DNA from: Pholiota molesta
Taxonomy: Eukaryota > Basidiomycota > Agaricomycetes > Agaricales > Strophariaceae
Length of the DNA: 64,000 nucleotides
Assembly (NCBI GenBank): GCA_014925825.1
Contig: JACGCK010000040.1
Location: 1 to 64,000, forward strand
Direction of reading: 5' to 3'
Both the position numbers and the translations under genes were made by a program. The notes under the pieces are model-generated. The model did not search any database and was not told the DNA's origin. It saw only the letters and a list, made by a program, of their open reading frames with translations. This document shows positions 1-9,196 of the stretch, piece after piece (within the stretch, counting starts at the first letter, position 1; every line of letters begins with the position of its first letter).

Positions 1-516
1 ATCTGACATGCCATTCTGTCTCTGAGGCTCTAAGATCCTCACTTTAGACAACAAAACTAGATAGCAATGCGCTGGGTGCAAATCTCGTCGTAGTGCCACG
101 ATTTTTGTGCGTCCAGAAGTGAGGCTCGTCGCGCCTCACTCGTACCAGTAGCGCATGCACCAGCACTCTGCGAAAAATCTGGCATGCCATTCTGTCTCTG
201 AGGCTCTAAGATCCTCACTTTAGACAACAAAACTAGATAGCAATGCGCTGAGTGCAAATCTCGTCGTAGTGCCACGATTTTTTGTGCGTCCAGAAGTGAG
301 GCTCGTCGCGCCTCACTCTACCAGTAGCGCACGCACCAGCACTCTGCAAAAAATCTGACATGTCATTCCGTCTCTGAGGCTCTAAGATCTCATTTATGCT
401 GCACAGAGTGCAATTCTTGTCATTATGACACGATTTTTTTGCGTCCAGAAGTGAGGCTCGTCGCGCCTCACTCGTACCAGTTAGCGCAGCACCAGCACTC
501 TGCGAAAAATTCTGAC
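1..516. repeat. 176-bp tandem satellite, about three copies
   Basis: Three head-to-tail copies begin at 1, 177 and 353, each opening with ATCTGRCATG. The first two are nearly identical. The third has lost an internal stretch and runs to about 516. No coding sense is seen in either strand. The array lies at the outer edge of the gene-dense left block and may continue left of the window, so it is a candidate subtelomeric satellite. Confidence 0.85.
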
Positions 517-1064
517 AATTGAAACTTATAGATTGCCAATGGACCCAACAATTTGATGATTATAGTTGAAGAGTAGAAACTCGATTGAACAGCTTAGCAT
601 TCTCAAAATGGGCCTTGAAAAGTATACGAGAAACTCATAGATTGTGTATGATTGCTGTTCCACATCTCTATGCTGATATATGAAGATATCATGCACAAAG
701 GGGCAAAGCATCATACTGCAGAATCATGGAAGCAGCGGTATAAGACACACTGAGATGAATTTGATGCCAGGATGCTACATCTTCAGCATGGGACTATCCC
801 ACTCTATGGAATACATACTCCCGCCCTAGTCCATCCCTAGGTTGTCTGCCCTCCATCCCTAGGCTATCCCTACCAATCCGCTGTCTGTCCCTAGCCATCC
901 CTACCAATCTGCCCCCCGTCCCTAGCCCATCCCTAGCCAATCCCTAGCAAAACCCTAGCAAAACCCTAGCAAACTGCGTACAAAAAGTACCCATAACCCT
1001 AAGACAGCCCGCCTCAGCGGACACAGAGAGCGAGCGGGGCGCTAGCGACAACGAGGACGATAGG
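517..1064. other. Non-coding; includes telomere-like tract
   Basis: Bases 517-820 hold nothing I can recognise. From about 822 the sequence becomes CCCTA-rich (see the separate entry) and then runs into the first small gene. Confidence 0.5.
822..1004. repeat. Degenerate telomere-like CCCTA-rich tract
   Basis: The tract is dominated by CCCTAG or CCCTA words spaced 8-20 bp apart, with three CCCTAGCAAAA-type units near 949-975 and an AACCCTAAG at about 996-1004. Read on the other strand these are TAGGG words, close to the TTAGGG telomere repeat used by most filamentous fungi. The repeats are diverged and irregular, so this is a relic or telomere-derived spacer, not a functional telomere end. 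It sits immediately outside the first gene of the gene-dense block. Confidence 0.6.
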
Positions 1065-1310
1065 ATGGACACCACGGACGCAGTCGGTCAGCCGGGAAGG
1101 GAGGGGGTAGCCCTCGCCAATGAGATGTACCCGGACAGGAACAATGACGCCGACGACGAAAACGAACACGACGAAGCGGAGCCGCGTAGTGAGAGCGACG
1201 ACGAGACCGAGAACAACATGATCCTGTGGCGATGCTTGCAGGCCTGGAAGGAAACGGAGCGGACTTTGATGGAGATGCAGGAGCAGCTGAGGACCTGGCG
1301 CAGGCAGTAA
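1065..1310 (+). CDS. Small acidic coiled-coil protein, unknown
   Basis: An 81-residue open frame starts with MDTTDAVGQP. Its middle (about residues 25-48) is packed with Asp/Glu, and its C-terminus (about 50-81) is helical and coiled-coil-like with Trp, Glu and Arg at regular spacing, ending in RRQ before TAA. Size and composition match the other small proteins of the block, which combine a coiled coil with an acidic tail. No family is recognised. An upstream exon cannot be excluded, because the 5' side lacks a clear TATA box. Confidence 0.4.
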   Translation: MDTTDAVGQPGREGVALANEMYPDRNNDADDENEHDEAEPRSESDDETENNMILWRCLQAWKETERTLMEMQEQLRTWRRQ

Positions 1311-1907
1311 GCCATGCCCTGACTTTGTGTAGACTCAAACATGTCGAATAGACGCCTCAAGATCAGAGTCGCTCTTTGATCATGACGCCGCTGATGATCC
1401 TCTCGAGGTTCAGCTGGGTAAGTTGAGCCGCCGCCAAGTTGCAGGCGGCGACTCAGTAGACACCAACGGCGCTGAGTGACATAAAAGGAGGCTGGTTCTG
1501 GTTCACATGCGATGTAAATAATGGGATGAAGCCCCCTTGCGGAAGAGCTTCTTCCCAAAGGAAAAAGGGTGCTGGGGAAGGGGCATTCAAGGACCCGACC
1601 CGGGCGCAATGATACCACACTGACATTTCGATCGATCCTAAACCCCAAGGCGCGAAGACTCATACAAGGAACCGACCCGGAACGACACAAGGCAGGAGGA
1701 ACTCAAGTGAACCGGCACCCCATGATGAGCCCCTGAGCATGTAGCGCGGCAAAACCATGTGCGTGACAACTAAAGCGTGGAAGCAGGATTACCCAGGGTT
1801 ACCCTAACAACTGCGTGTAGAACAAGACCGGCCCTAAAGCATGACTGTGTGTGTATATAGCTGCGGCATGGTGCGTGCCCACCCCCCCCCCACCTAATCC
1901 TCCCCCG
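1311..1907. other. Spacer without recognised gene
   Basis: Open frames on the minus strand here have low-complexity Ser/Arg composition typical of antisense readings of GC-rich DNA. A GACCCGGGCGC word near 1594 is one of the block-wide repeats. A TATA-like TGTATATAG at 1852-1860 lies about 50 bp ahead of the next ATG. Confidence 0.4.
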
Positions 1908-2565
1908 ATGTCGGAGAAGATCAAACAATTAGAGGCGCAAGTTGCCGCGGAACGAGCGGAGTTCGAAAAAGCGCTGGTCGAATACCAACGACGCAGCGCA
2001 TCGGCACCCGGGCGCAGCACGCAGCCTCTGGTCGCTGCGCGAGCAGAAACCCAAGGTCGGTCCGGGTCCAGTTGGTGATAGCACTGTAAGCTCATCGCGG
2101 TTCCAGGCCCCAGCAGCGCCAAGGCCACAAAACGCGCGCGGGACAGTAGCGTCGAGGGCCCCGCAGAAACGCCAAAAGAAGCCGGTACTGCTGGGCGTTG
2201 GCGAGGCGGGCATGTCCATGATCGAGCAAGTGGCGGTCCTGGCGTTGCAGTGCACGGCCAGGCAGATCGAACTCGCGAAACAGTTGGATGTCGTGCTCGG
2301 CAAGCGAACGCCATCCCCTCCATGCGTGGACGACGATGAAGAGTGGGCGGAGAGCGTCGGTTCGGAGAGCACGGATAGCGACGGCATGGTGAACAGCAGC
2401 GAACTGGAGAGCGAGCTGGAAGGGATGAAGGACGAAGCAGCGGACGCAAAAGACGACGAAGAGTACAAGGCGAACATTGACATCACCCGCAGGGTGTTCG
2501 CGGCCGCGGCAGAGATCCAGCGCCCACGAGAGATGACGCTGGCCCGTTCAGTAAAAAATAGATAG
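1908..2565 (+). CDS. Small coiled-coil/acidic protein, one intron
   Basis: The ATG at 1908 opens a strong amphipathic coiled coil (MSEKIKQLEAQVAAERAEF, residues 1-19 onward). The frame closes at 2078, but a second frame from about 2114 continues with basic and then acidic sequence to TAG at 2565, including clusters DDDEEWAES and AADAKDDEEYK. A GT at 2056 and AG at 2113 (58 bp, phase 1) join the frames. Two missing homopolymer bases would do the same, so the junction is tentative. A TATA-like TATATAG lies about 50 bp upstream. It belongs to the same plus-strand series as its neighbours. Function unknown. Confidence 0.5.
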
Positions 2566-2604
2566 GCGTGTGAACGCAATACATAGCCGGCCTAAAGCCC
2601 TCGA

Positions 2605-2618
2605 TATATATATAAAGG
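2605..2618 (+). promoter_or_regulatory. TATA box of the Cys-cluster gene
   Basis: TATATATATAAAGG lies about 40 bp upstream of the ATG at 2654 and about 45 bp after the stop of the preceding gene, so the promoter occupies nearly the whole intergenic gap. Confidence 0.6.
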
Positions 2619-2653
2619 ACCTCGTCCTCGCGCTCTTTCCCCCGACTCTCGTC

Positions 2654-3520
2654 ATGTCTGCCCCCCTCCCAGCCAACTTGCAAGCTAAATTGGACCATAT
2701 ACGGCGGTTGGAGGCGGAGATCGTCGCGTTGAAGGCGACCCTGCCAAGCGGTGAGTGGGCTCAATCGGGCGGGATGTCGCTGACCACGCACGTAGAGTCG
2801 CCCGCGGCAGAGGAGGAGCCGCCCAAGAAGAAGAAGAAGAAGCAGCAGGAGGTCGCCGACGAGTCGGACACGGACGCCGAGGAACCGCACCCGGGGTTCC
2901 AGTTTGATCCCAACACAATGTTCCACCTGGCGGACACCAACCCGTTCCGCTGCCACTTTTGCAAGCAGAGGGGGATCCGTGCACGTTCGTGAAGAATCAC
3001 TTCACCAAGTTCCAGCAGGCCGTCCAGTTTCGGGAGGAGGGGGAACAGGGCGCAATCCCCGAACGCCAGTTGCATGGCCTGCAAAACCGCAGGTGCAAAG
3101 TGCCGGGCGTCCAAGGAAGCCGCACCCCTTCCTCGCAAGAGGAAGCGGAAGGCGAACCTGCCCACCCGCGCCAGCCAATTCTTGTCCCCTGCCATCGTAT
3201 GCTCCACATCCGGCGAGGACGACGACAGCGACGACGGGAGCGACAACGACACGGACGAGGCGGTGTTCTTGGCTCAGTTGAAGGAGTACATCGTGAAGTC
3301 GCACGAGGCGAACCAACACACGGTCCAGGGGGCCGCACACTCGCTGAGCAAGGCAATCGACCTCTTCCAGCAGATCGGTATCACGGCTCCCGCCGAGGAG
3401 GTCATCGACGACGACGGCGAGGTGCTTGACGACGGCGAGGAGTACTTTGAGGAGGTCGGCAGCGAGGACGAGGAAGAGGAGCAGGAGCCGGGGTCTTCGT
3501 CAGAGGAGACCGACGCGTAG
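2654..3520 (+). CDS. Paired Cys-cluster protein (frameshifted as read)
   Basis: Translation from the ATG at 2654 gives an N-terminal coiled coil, a KKKKKK basic patch followed by an acidic stretch, then CHFCKQRG. At that point the frame changes. The sequence DPCTFVKNHF continues in another frame, and CMACKTAGAKC returns in the first frame, followed by KRKRKANLP and a long acidic tail ending at TAG 3520. Adding one base to each of three runs (G5 at 2970-2974, G5 at 3039-3043, C4 at 3057-3060) gives one continuous protein. Its core is then C-x2-C-x6-C, about 35 residues, PPN-x2-C-x2-C-x6-C, the same layout as the genes at 9197 and 10611. The arrangement resembles zinc-cluster pairs, so nucleic-acid binding is an inference. 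Confidence 0.6.
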
Positions 3521-3637
3521 AGTTTTTTTTTGTTGCTTCTTGTTGCGCCCCGCCCCGCCCCGCCCCCGCCCTCCTTTTTTTTTTTTGTACTTTGAATATA
3601 CTGCGTCCCACTCTCCGTGAACGATGAGAAAGACCTG

Positions 3638-3996
3638 GGAGCCGGGCAACCCCTACGCCAGGAAGCGACCCGGGCACCTACCTCCGTCAGCGACCCGGGC
3701 ACCTACCTCCGTCAGCGACCCGGGCACCTGCCTCCGTCAGCGACCCGGGCACCTACCTCCGTCAGCGACCCGGGCACCTGCCTCCGTCAGCGACCCGGGC
3801 ACCTGCCTCCGTCAGCGACCCGGGCACCTGCCTCCGTCAGCGACCCGGGCACCCGCCTCCGTCAGCGACCCGGGCAACCCCTAAGCCAGGAAGCGAGCCG
3901 GGCACCTGCCTCCGTCAGCGACCCGGGCAACCCCTAAGCCAGGAAGCGAGCCGGGCACCTGCCTCCGTCAGCGAGCCGGGCACCTGCCTCCGTCAG
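3638..3996. repeat. 25/28-bp minisatellite, about 14 units
   Basis: The main unit is CGACCCGGGCACCTACCTCC followed by GTCAG (25 bp), with A/G variation in the middle. Near the ends it alternates with a 28-bp variant ending CAACCCCTAAGCCAGGAAG. The first full 25-mer begins at 3666. The core GA[CG]CCGGGCAC is the word dispersed over the whole block. The array lies between the stop of one small gene and the promoter of the next. Confidence 0.9.
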
Positions 3997-4203
3997 CGAC
4001 CCAGGCGACGGGAAGGACCGCGGGGCATGGCAGACTGGCTGTTTGGTTTATGCGCAGCCTGGGACCGATGTGCGCCCGTTGTGCCGCTGTTTGGAGAGCT
4101 CATGGGAGTGATCACGGGGTTGGGTGAATATATTTTCGGAGCAGGATCATTTCAAATAGACAGGTTATTTTTATATTGCAACCAGCCGTTAAAAGGGACG
4201 GAG

Positions 4204-4635
4204 ATGGGCTGGTCGCCCACCCCAAGCCTCCCCACCTCACCGATGGAATACGTGCTGTCGACAAAAGGTGATGACCGCTTCATGGAAGCCTTAGCGAAGC
4301 AAGGAGCCCTCAAGCGAGACAGAGAAGAGGAAGAAACCGAGGAGGTGCACAAGATGCTGTTGGGCCCGAAAACGAAAAGGCGGGCGGTGGAGCCTGGCTC
4401 CGACATTTTAAGCGGTACGTGGTGCGGATCCATGCGCGCGGCATGAGGGAGATTGACGCCTGCGTCAGACGATAATGTGCGGGTGCCATTCCAACCCACG
4501 ACCCCCTTCTGCACCGCCGCGGATCTCCTCGGCGTGGACACCCTGCGTAGCAAAGTGGAGGCGCTAGAAAAGAAAGTGGGCGAGTTAGAGGCGAGGTTAG
4601 ATGCCAAGATGGCGGCGGAGACGGGACAACGTTAA
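4204..4635 (+). CDS. Small basic/coiled-coil protein, one intron
   Basis: The frame MGWSPTPSLPTSPMEYV leads through a charged helix with REEEETEEVHK and a basic PKTKRR stretch to a clear donor (G|GTACGT, 4415). A 54-bp phase-1 intron ends with CAG at 4468, and the same frame resumes with DDNVRV and a C-terminal coiled coil (VEALEKKVGELEARLDAK) to TAA 4635. Exons are 4204..4414 and 4469..4635. The frame is open back to an ATG at 4027, but the stretch 4027-4203 is hydrophobic and contains TATA-like AT-rich words at about 4129-4180, so I favour 4204. Function unknown. Confidence 0.55.
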
Positions 4636-4741
4636 TCCTCCACTGAATAAAAATGATGCCATGGCAAACATGCCTCCCCTAAAGTAGCCTTGATCCCTAT
4701 AAGAGTGTGTGCGGCAGCCTGCCCATGGTGTGCTCTCCCCC

Positions 4742-5514
4742 ATGACCCCCGAAACTATCGCACAGTACACGCTGTTGGAAAAGGAGCATGCTGCTCGTAT
4801 GAAAGCGCGCGAAGCCGAAGATCAGGCGTATGCCGCCGCACTAGCGGCGGCGAAAAAGGGGGCGCGCCCGTCCAGTGAAGCGGGCACCACCCGCGCCACG
4901 ACGAGCCACCCGGGCCATCGCAAGAGGGAGCATGAAAGTGCATCCAGTCGCGGTAAGCATCAGAGGTGGACAAACACCCAACATACTGACCTCGGGCTGC
5001 AGGACGGTCCATCAGTGAAGCGGGCACCAAACCAAAGGACGCGCCCACGAGCCGGGCAACGCTCAGCGAGGGCCATGGCAAGGTCAAAGCGCGGCCGCCC
5101 GACAGTGCGTCCACTCACGGTAAGCATCCGTGTTCCGTGCGTGCGCCCACCCTACTCACCCAGGCCACAGTCAAACGGCAGGCGCAGGAAGCAGAGGGCC
5201 CACCCGCAAAGAAACACAAGCCCGCGCCGGCTCGTACGACAGTCGTCCCCAGCCCAGCGGAGGACACCGACGACGACAGACGCCCAGTGCGCAGCGCGCG
5301 CCAAGAAAGAGCCGCAGTGTACGATGAGATCCTGTCTGGCATGGAGCGCATGGAGACGTGTCAGCGCAACATGGTGGACGTCATCAACAAGGCGGCGGAA
5401 GTGGTTGGCGAGCGGTTGGGAATTGAGATCGACCGCATCGTCCTGCCTACCATGGAGCCCGAAGCCCTGGCACGGCGGAAAAGGGTCAGAGCGTTCATAA
5501 AGAAAATAATGTAA
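4742..5514 (+). CDS. Small coiled-coil protein, duplicated exon cassette
   Basis: Three exons splice cleanly: 4742..4952, 5003..5119 and 5171..5514, all phase 1 with GTAAGC donors. The product (about 223 aa) starts MTPETIAQYTLLEKEHAARM, has an Ala-rich helix, a basic middle and a long C-terminal helix ending RVRAFIKKIM. The end of exon 1 and the whole of exon 2 are diverged copies of each other (SEAGT..RAT..S..H..K......AS..G), an exon duplication made possible by the symmetric intron phase. CCTATAAGAG at about 4696-4705 is a TATA box about 40 bp upstream. An A18 tract follows the stop by 25 bp. Function unknown. Confidence 0.65.
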
Positions 5515-5641
5515 CGAGTGTACCTACATATGATGTTCCAAAAAAAAAAAAAAAAAATTGTTATCGCGGCAGCCAAGAACGCACTGACGCAGCGCGCCTG
5601 GACTGCTTCGCCGTCTTAAGCCTGCCCTAGAGCACCTCCAA

Positions 5642-5650
5642 TGCATATAA
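5642..5650 (+). promoter_or_regulatory. TATA box of gene at 5665
   Basis: TGCATATAAGAA lies about 20 bp upstream of the ATG at 5665. This short spacing suggests either a very short leader or a start further downstream, such as the second Met at 5689. Confidence 0.45.
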
Positions 5651-5664
5651 GAAAGGGCACAGCA

Positions 5665-6366
5665 ATGGCCTCCCAGTACGCCCCCGCCATGAGCGAACTC
5701 GACCTCCCCGCCGATTTCTATAAGATCTGCAAAGGCAACCCAACTGGCTGGTCACTCCGTTTCATCATGCTCATGTGCCAGCAGGCGCACACATGGTTGC
5801 TCCGTTACCACGAGGACAAGGCGGACCTGGAGAACACCACCCGCGAACTTTTCCACGCCCCACTGCTGACCTCGGACGAGAAGGAAAAAAGGTTGGACGA
5901 GGCACGCGCACTCATCCACCCGGACATGACGTTCGACAAGTTTGCACAAGCAATAGCGAACGTGGGCTTCTGCATTGACATGCACCGAATGCTCTTTTCA
6001 AAGAGGGCGCACCATTTCATCCCCACACCCGACCAGTTGGTCGAAACATGCAAGAAATTCGACTTGGGGTGCATTGCCGCCATCCATACCCTCATCTGGT
6101 TGGCGGACAAGGGGACCGGTACGGGTCGCTGTTTGCCTCACGGGGACGCAGACACTAACCCTCCCCTCAGAGATTGGACCGCGGCCCATACAGCTGCGCA
6201 AGGAGATCCTGGATCTGAGGAACGTCATGTTAGGTGGGTACGCTTCAACAGAGGGAGACGACATACTCACAAGACCCTAGCGCTCGCGGACAATGGAACA
6301 TTGCCTGACATCCCCATCATCGTAGAAGAGGGAGCCGGCGAAGAAGACCCTATTGTAGTAGATTAG
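5665..6366 (+). CDS. Unknown protein, three exons
   Basis: Exons 5665..6118, 6171..6233 and 6281..6366 join with introns of 52 and 47 bp (GTACGG..CAG and GTGGGT..TAG) to give about 200 residues. The start MASQYAPAMSELDLPADFYK is followed by a mostly helical, well-balanced domain with QQAHTWLLRYHEDKADLEN and FCIDMHRMLFSKRAHHF, then a short acidic tail EEGAGEEDPIVVD. Unlike its neighbours it has a globular composition rather than coiled coil plus low complexity. It is the last plus-strand gene before the convergence point. I recognise no family. Confidence 0.6.
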   Translation: MASQYAPAMSELDLPADFYKICKGNPTGWSLRFIMLMCQQAHTWLLRYHEDKADLENTTRELFHAPLLTSDEKEKRLDEARALIHPDMTFDKFAQAIANVGFCIDMHRMLFSKRAHHFIPTPDQLVETCKKFDLGCIAAIHTLIWLADKGTGTGRCLPHGDADTNPPLRDWTAAHTAAQGDPGSEERHVRWVRFNRGRRHTHKTLALADNGTLPDIPIIVEEGAGEEDPIVVD

Positions 6367-6592
6367 CCAGGTAAAAATAAGCATGTATTGTAGCGGTCCC
6401 AGCCAGGCGCACAGAGTACCAGCCTGACCCGTAGTACTAAATGAGCCAGGCATGGTGACCCGCCCGCGTCGCGATCGCTCTCCCACCCAGGCAGGCATAC
6501 CTGACACAAAAAGGCGTCCCAGGTGACAGGGCACAGATTCGACTCACGAAGGTGTCACGCACAAAGGGGGATTCAACAAGATAAAATTTTTT

Positions 6593-6624
6593 GGCGGCCA
6601 GGGATAGCACTATCCCTGGCCGCC
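6593..6624. repeat. Perfect 15-2-15 bp palindrome at gene convergence
   Basis: GGCGGCCAGGGATAG is followed by CA and then its exact reverse complement. It sits in the 373-bp gap between the last plus-strand gene (stop 6366) and the end of the first minus-strand gene (6740), preceded by an AT-rich run and followed 35 bp later by an A14 tract. The gap contains no other recognisable feature. It could act as a bidirectional transcription end, a cruciform or replication-related hairpin, or a recombinase site. The sequence alone cannot decide. Confidence 0.9.
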
Positions 6625-6739
6625 CCGCGTCGACTAGTTACATTCGTACAAAAAATGCGACTCAAAAAAAAAAAAAAGGCCCCCGCCCCGGCAAGAAGAC
6701 TACATGAGAAAGGGGCGGGTGGAGCGACCCGGGCACCCA

Positions 6740-8241
6740 CTACTGCTCCTCGTCATCAAACAGACCGCGGGGGATCCCTCCTGCTGGTTGTCCTGGTCCT
6801 CGTCGGACGAGTCGGACGAGTCGGACGACTCGTCGCCAGGGGGACATAGGGCGTGGTGGGGGGACCTCGGCGTCAGTATCCATCGCGTCCGTGGGCAGGG
6901 GCGCGGTCGACGAGGCGGGAACCGGGTCCGTTTGGACCCCCTTTGAAACGAGAGCCTGGCGGTGGGCGGCGAGGCTCGTGTCGTGGACGTGACGGACAAC
7001 GCGGATGGGGGGCGGCCGTGCGACGTCTGGGCGATCGTCACGAGCTCTTCGACCAGTTGATGGAGACTGAGCACGGCGTTGACCGTGCTCTCGTTTTGGG
7101 TCGCCATGACCTTCAGCGCATCCGCCAGTCCGAGGCGGGACAGACCCGACTCCTCGGACCGCTTGCGCTTGCGGTCCTCCTGCACGCACAGAGTGAGCTG
7201 GGCACACGGCTGTCACTGAAGCGGGACTCACCTCAGGTGCCCGGGTCGGGACGACGAGCGACGACGACTATGGACCGGGTGGGAATCAGCGCTGTGTATG
7301 AGAGGGGTGGAGGGCCACGTACCGACGCGATGGGGGCCTGGATGGCGGCCGCGGGCTAGAGGAGGGGGGTGAGCATGGCGCGCGGAGAACGTGGTCCTGG
7401 CACGCACCTTGGGCAGCTTTGCCTGCGGGCGGCTGTCCACGTTGGTGGCGACGGCCTGCAAACGGAAAGTGAGGTCAGCAGGGCGGGCGGTGCGCGTGGA
7501 GGATAGACGTACGGGCGTCGCGGGCACCTTGGTCTTTTTGGGCGGCTGCGGGACGCGTGAGTGAAGGTGGCGTGCACATCGTGGTGGCCACGTACCTTGG
7601 CACCCGACTCCTTCGTGGCCGGCTCTGCCTTGACGCCACGGGCCTGCCCAAGCGGGTAAGTAGGCCGCCTGCGGGGACTCCCTGGACAGACGTCACGTAC
7701 CTTCTTGGCCTTTGCCGTTGCGACGGGGGCCGCGGGCCCCATCTCAATGTCAGACTGTAGGGACGGAGGGTGAGCGGATCCGGGGATGGGCAAGCACAAA
7801 CGACGTACGTCAATGAGGATGGCCCTGGCCTTGCCGTTGCGCCGCGATGAGCGTGCGTGCGCCGGGTCGGCTGCCGAGGGGGCGGCGGCGGCTGCATGGA
7901 CGGTCAGTGAGGGGATGGGCAAGTCCAAAGCACGTACCGCGTCAGGAAAGCTGACCGCTTTCTGTTTGCCCTTGCCCTGCGACGGCTGGGCTCCCCACGG
8001 CGACGCCTCGCCTGCCCAAGGTGTCTGCGAGAAGATGGGCGGGGGCGCGGGTGGCGTGGGCGACATCGACGACTGGGACGGGACGGACGCGGGAGGCGGA
8101 GCGGGCGGCGGCTGATGCCACCTGGCCGCCTGGGCTTTCAGCTTCGCCTCCTCGTCCTCCCGGTCGAGCTGGGCCATCGTTTCAAGCAGCAGCGCCTTCT
8201 TCTCCCGGCGTAACATTGCCCCGGCATCGTCCGGGCCCATG
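6740..8241 (-). CDS. Multi-exon unknown protein with string of micro-exons
   Basis: Exon 1 encodes a helical charged region (LLLETMAQLDREDEEAKLKA) then Pro-rich sequence to SFPDA at 7938. Exons of about 33-54 nt follow, each preceded by CAG/TAG and ended by GTACGT, GTGCGT or GTGAGT, all phase 0: SDIEMGPAAPVATAKAKK, ARGVKAEPATKESGAK, PPKKTKVPATP, AVATNVDSRPQAKLPK, PAAAIQAPIAS, SSSLVVPTRAPE. The last exon holds EDRKRKRSEESGL, a helix VNAVLSLHQLVEELVTIAQ and an acidic Ser tail ending LFDDEEQ at 6740. Four or five C-run frameshifts (e.g. 7018-ish, 6838-ish, 6775-ish) must be closed with one base each. The start could be 8241 or further up (open to 8357, but that includes the TATA box). A nuclear, disordered adaptor is a guess. 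Confidence 0.5.
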
Positions 8242-8341
8242 CCGTGTGCGGCAGAGACTTCGTTGAACTGGGTGCGCGTGTAGGGAGGGCCTGAGAGCTC
8301 ATAGCAGGAGGTAAGGAACCTCTCAGTGCAAGTGGGCGGCC

Positions 8342-8350
8342 TTTTATATC
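8342..8350 (-). promoter_or_regulatory. TATA box, minus-strand gene
   Basis: On the minus strand AGATATAAAAGG stands upstream of the helical N-terminal exon of the gene ending at 6740. Confidence 0.6.
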
Positions 8351-8432
8351 TGTTCAACGTTTAGGGCAGGTACACAGCGTAACCAGGGACGGTAACCATT
8401 TACGTATTCGATTGCGTTGTACATGACATCGT

Positions 8433-9141
8433 CTAACTTTTACTGTCCAAGATCAGCCACGCCAACCGTTCTAAATGCGTCTGCTTGACCTGCACCTCGG
8501 CTATCTTCGCTGCGACGTCCTCGTACGAGGGGGCGGTGGGCGGGGGCACGACGGTGGTACGTGCCGGGGCGGTGCCGCGTCGTGGGCGTGCCTTGCGCCG
8601 GATCGGCTCGCTCGATGGCCCGGCTCGTCCCGGGTGGTAAAGACCGTCCTCGTCACTGCTGCTCTCCATCATCCCGGGTCGGGTCGCCTGCCCTATGTCC
8701 CGCGTCGGGTCGCGTTGTGCCTTTTGGGCACGCTCAGCCAGGACCCTTCTCGCGGGGAGGGGGGGCCATGGCGCCAAAGCTAAAGACGGCGATGTGAAAC
8801 CAGGACACGTTCACGGTTGGAGAGACACCCACAGCGCACCAAATAGGCCAGGCCACCTTGTTGTGTGGATTCTGGACCAGGGCATCAATAGAGGTCTCCA
8901 GCGCGAGCCGGGGACAGCACCTACCATCATCGAGTCCATATTCGCGTGAAAGCGCGTCCAACCGCGCTTGCTTTTCTGGGCTAAGCGTGGGGAGCACGCC
9001 CGCGGGGACATGTTGCAGGCGGTCAGTAGGAGTGAGCAGGGGCGCAAACTCTGGTGGATACGGGGTGTTTTCAGGAAACATCATCCTGAGCTCGTTGTAT
9101 GCGGTGAAGCGGGCGACAAGCGTCAAATGGTCAGACTCCAT
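8433..9141 (-). CDS. Unknown two-exon protein
   Basis: Exons 9141..8925 and 8779..8433 are joined by a 145-bp GTAGGT..TAG intron and give 187 residues. The N-terminal exon (MESDHLTLVARFTAYNELRM) is compact and rich in Pro/Leu, with a LSPEKQARLDALSREYGLDD helix at its end. The second exon is basic and Pro-rich with MMESSSDEDGLYHPG, then RRKARPRRG, and finishes in the helix YEDVAAKIAEVQVKQTHLER. The layout again is helix, basic linker, coiled coil. It is followed at 9197 by the next gene in the same direction, with only a promoter-sized gap. No family is recognised. Confidence 0.6.
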
Positions 9142-9183
9142 AGGGGGCGGGGAGAATCAAGCATGGTTGTGGAGATGGCGCTC

Positions 9184-9191
9184 TATATATA
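9184..9191 (-). promoter_or_regulatory. TATA box for gene starting at 9141
   Basis: On the minus strand GTATATATAGAG lies about 45 bp upstream of the ATG at 9141 and only a few bases beyond the stop of the preceding gene (9197), a very compact arrangement. Confidence 0.65.
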
Positions 9192-9196
9192 CAAAA

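Noticed and set aside
1042..1690. Long minus-strand open frames opposite the first small gene
   Set aside because: Ser/Arg-rich composition with no domain or splice logic; typical shadows of GC-rich DNA.
2989..3069. 81-bp intron (GTGAAG..CAG) instead of frameshifts in the 2654 gene
   Set aside because: It would delete the third Cys of cluster 1 and the PPN linker that both paralogues keep; three homopolymer repairs restore the full family pattern.
3638..3996. Array as a CRISPR-like or coding Pro-rich repeat
   Set aside because: Units abut without spacers, the host is a eukaryote, and the two open frames through it are just the repeat translated.
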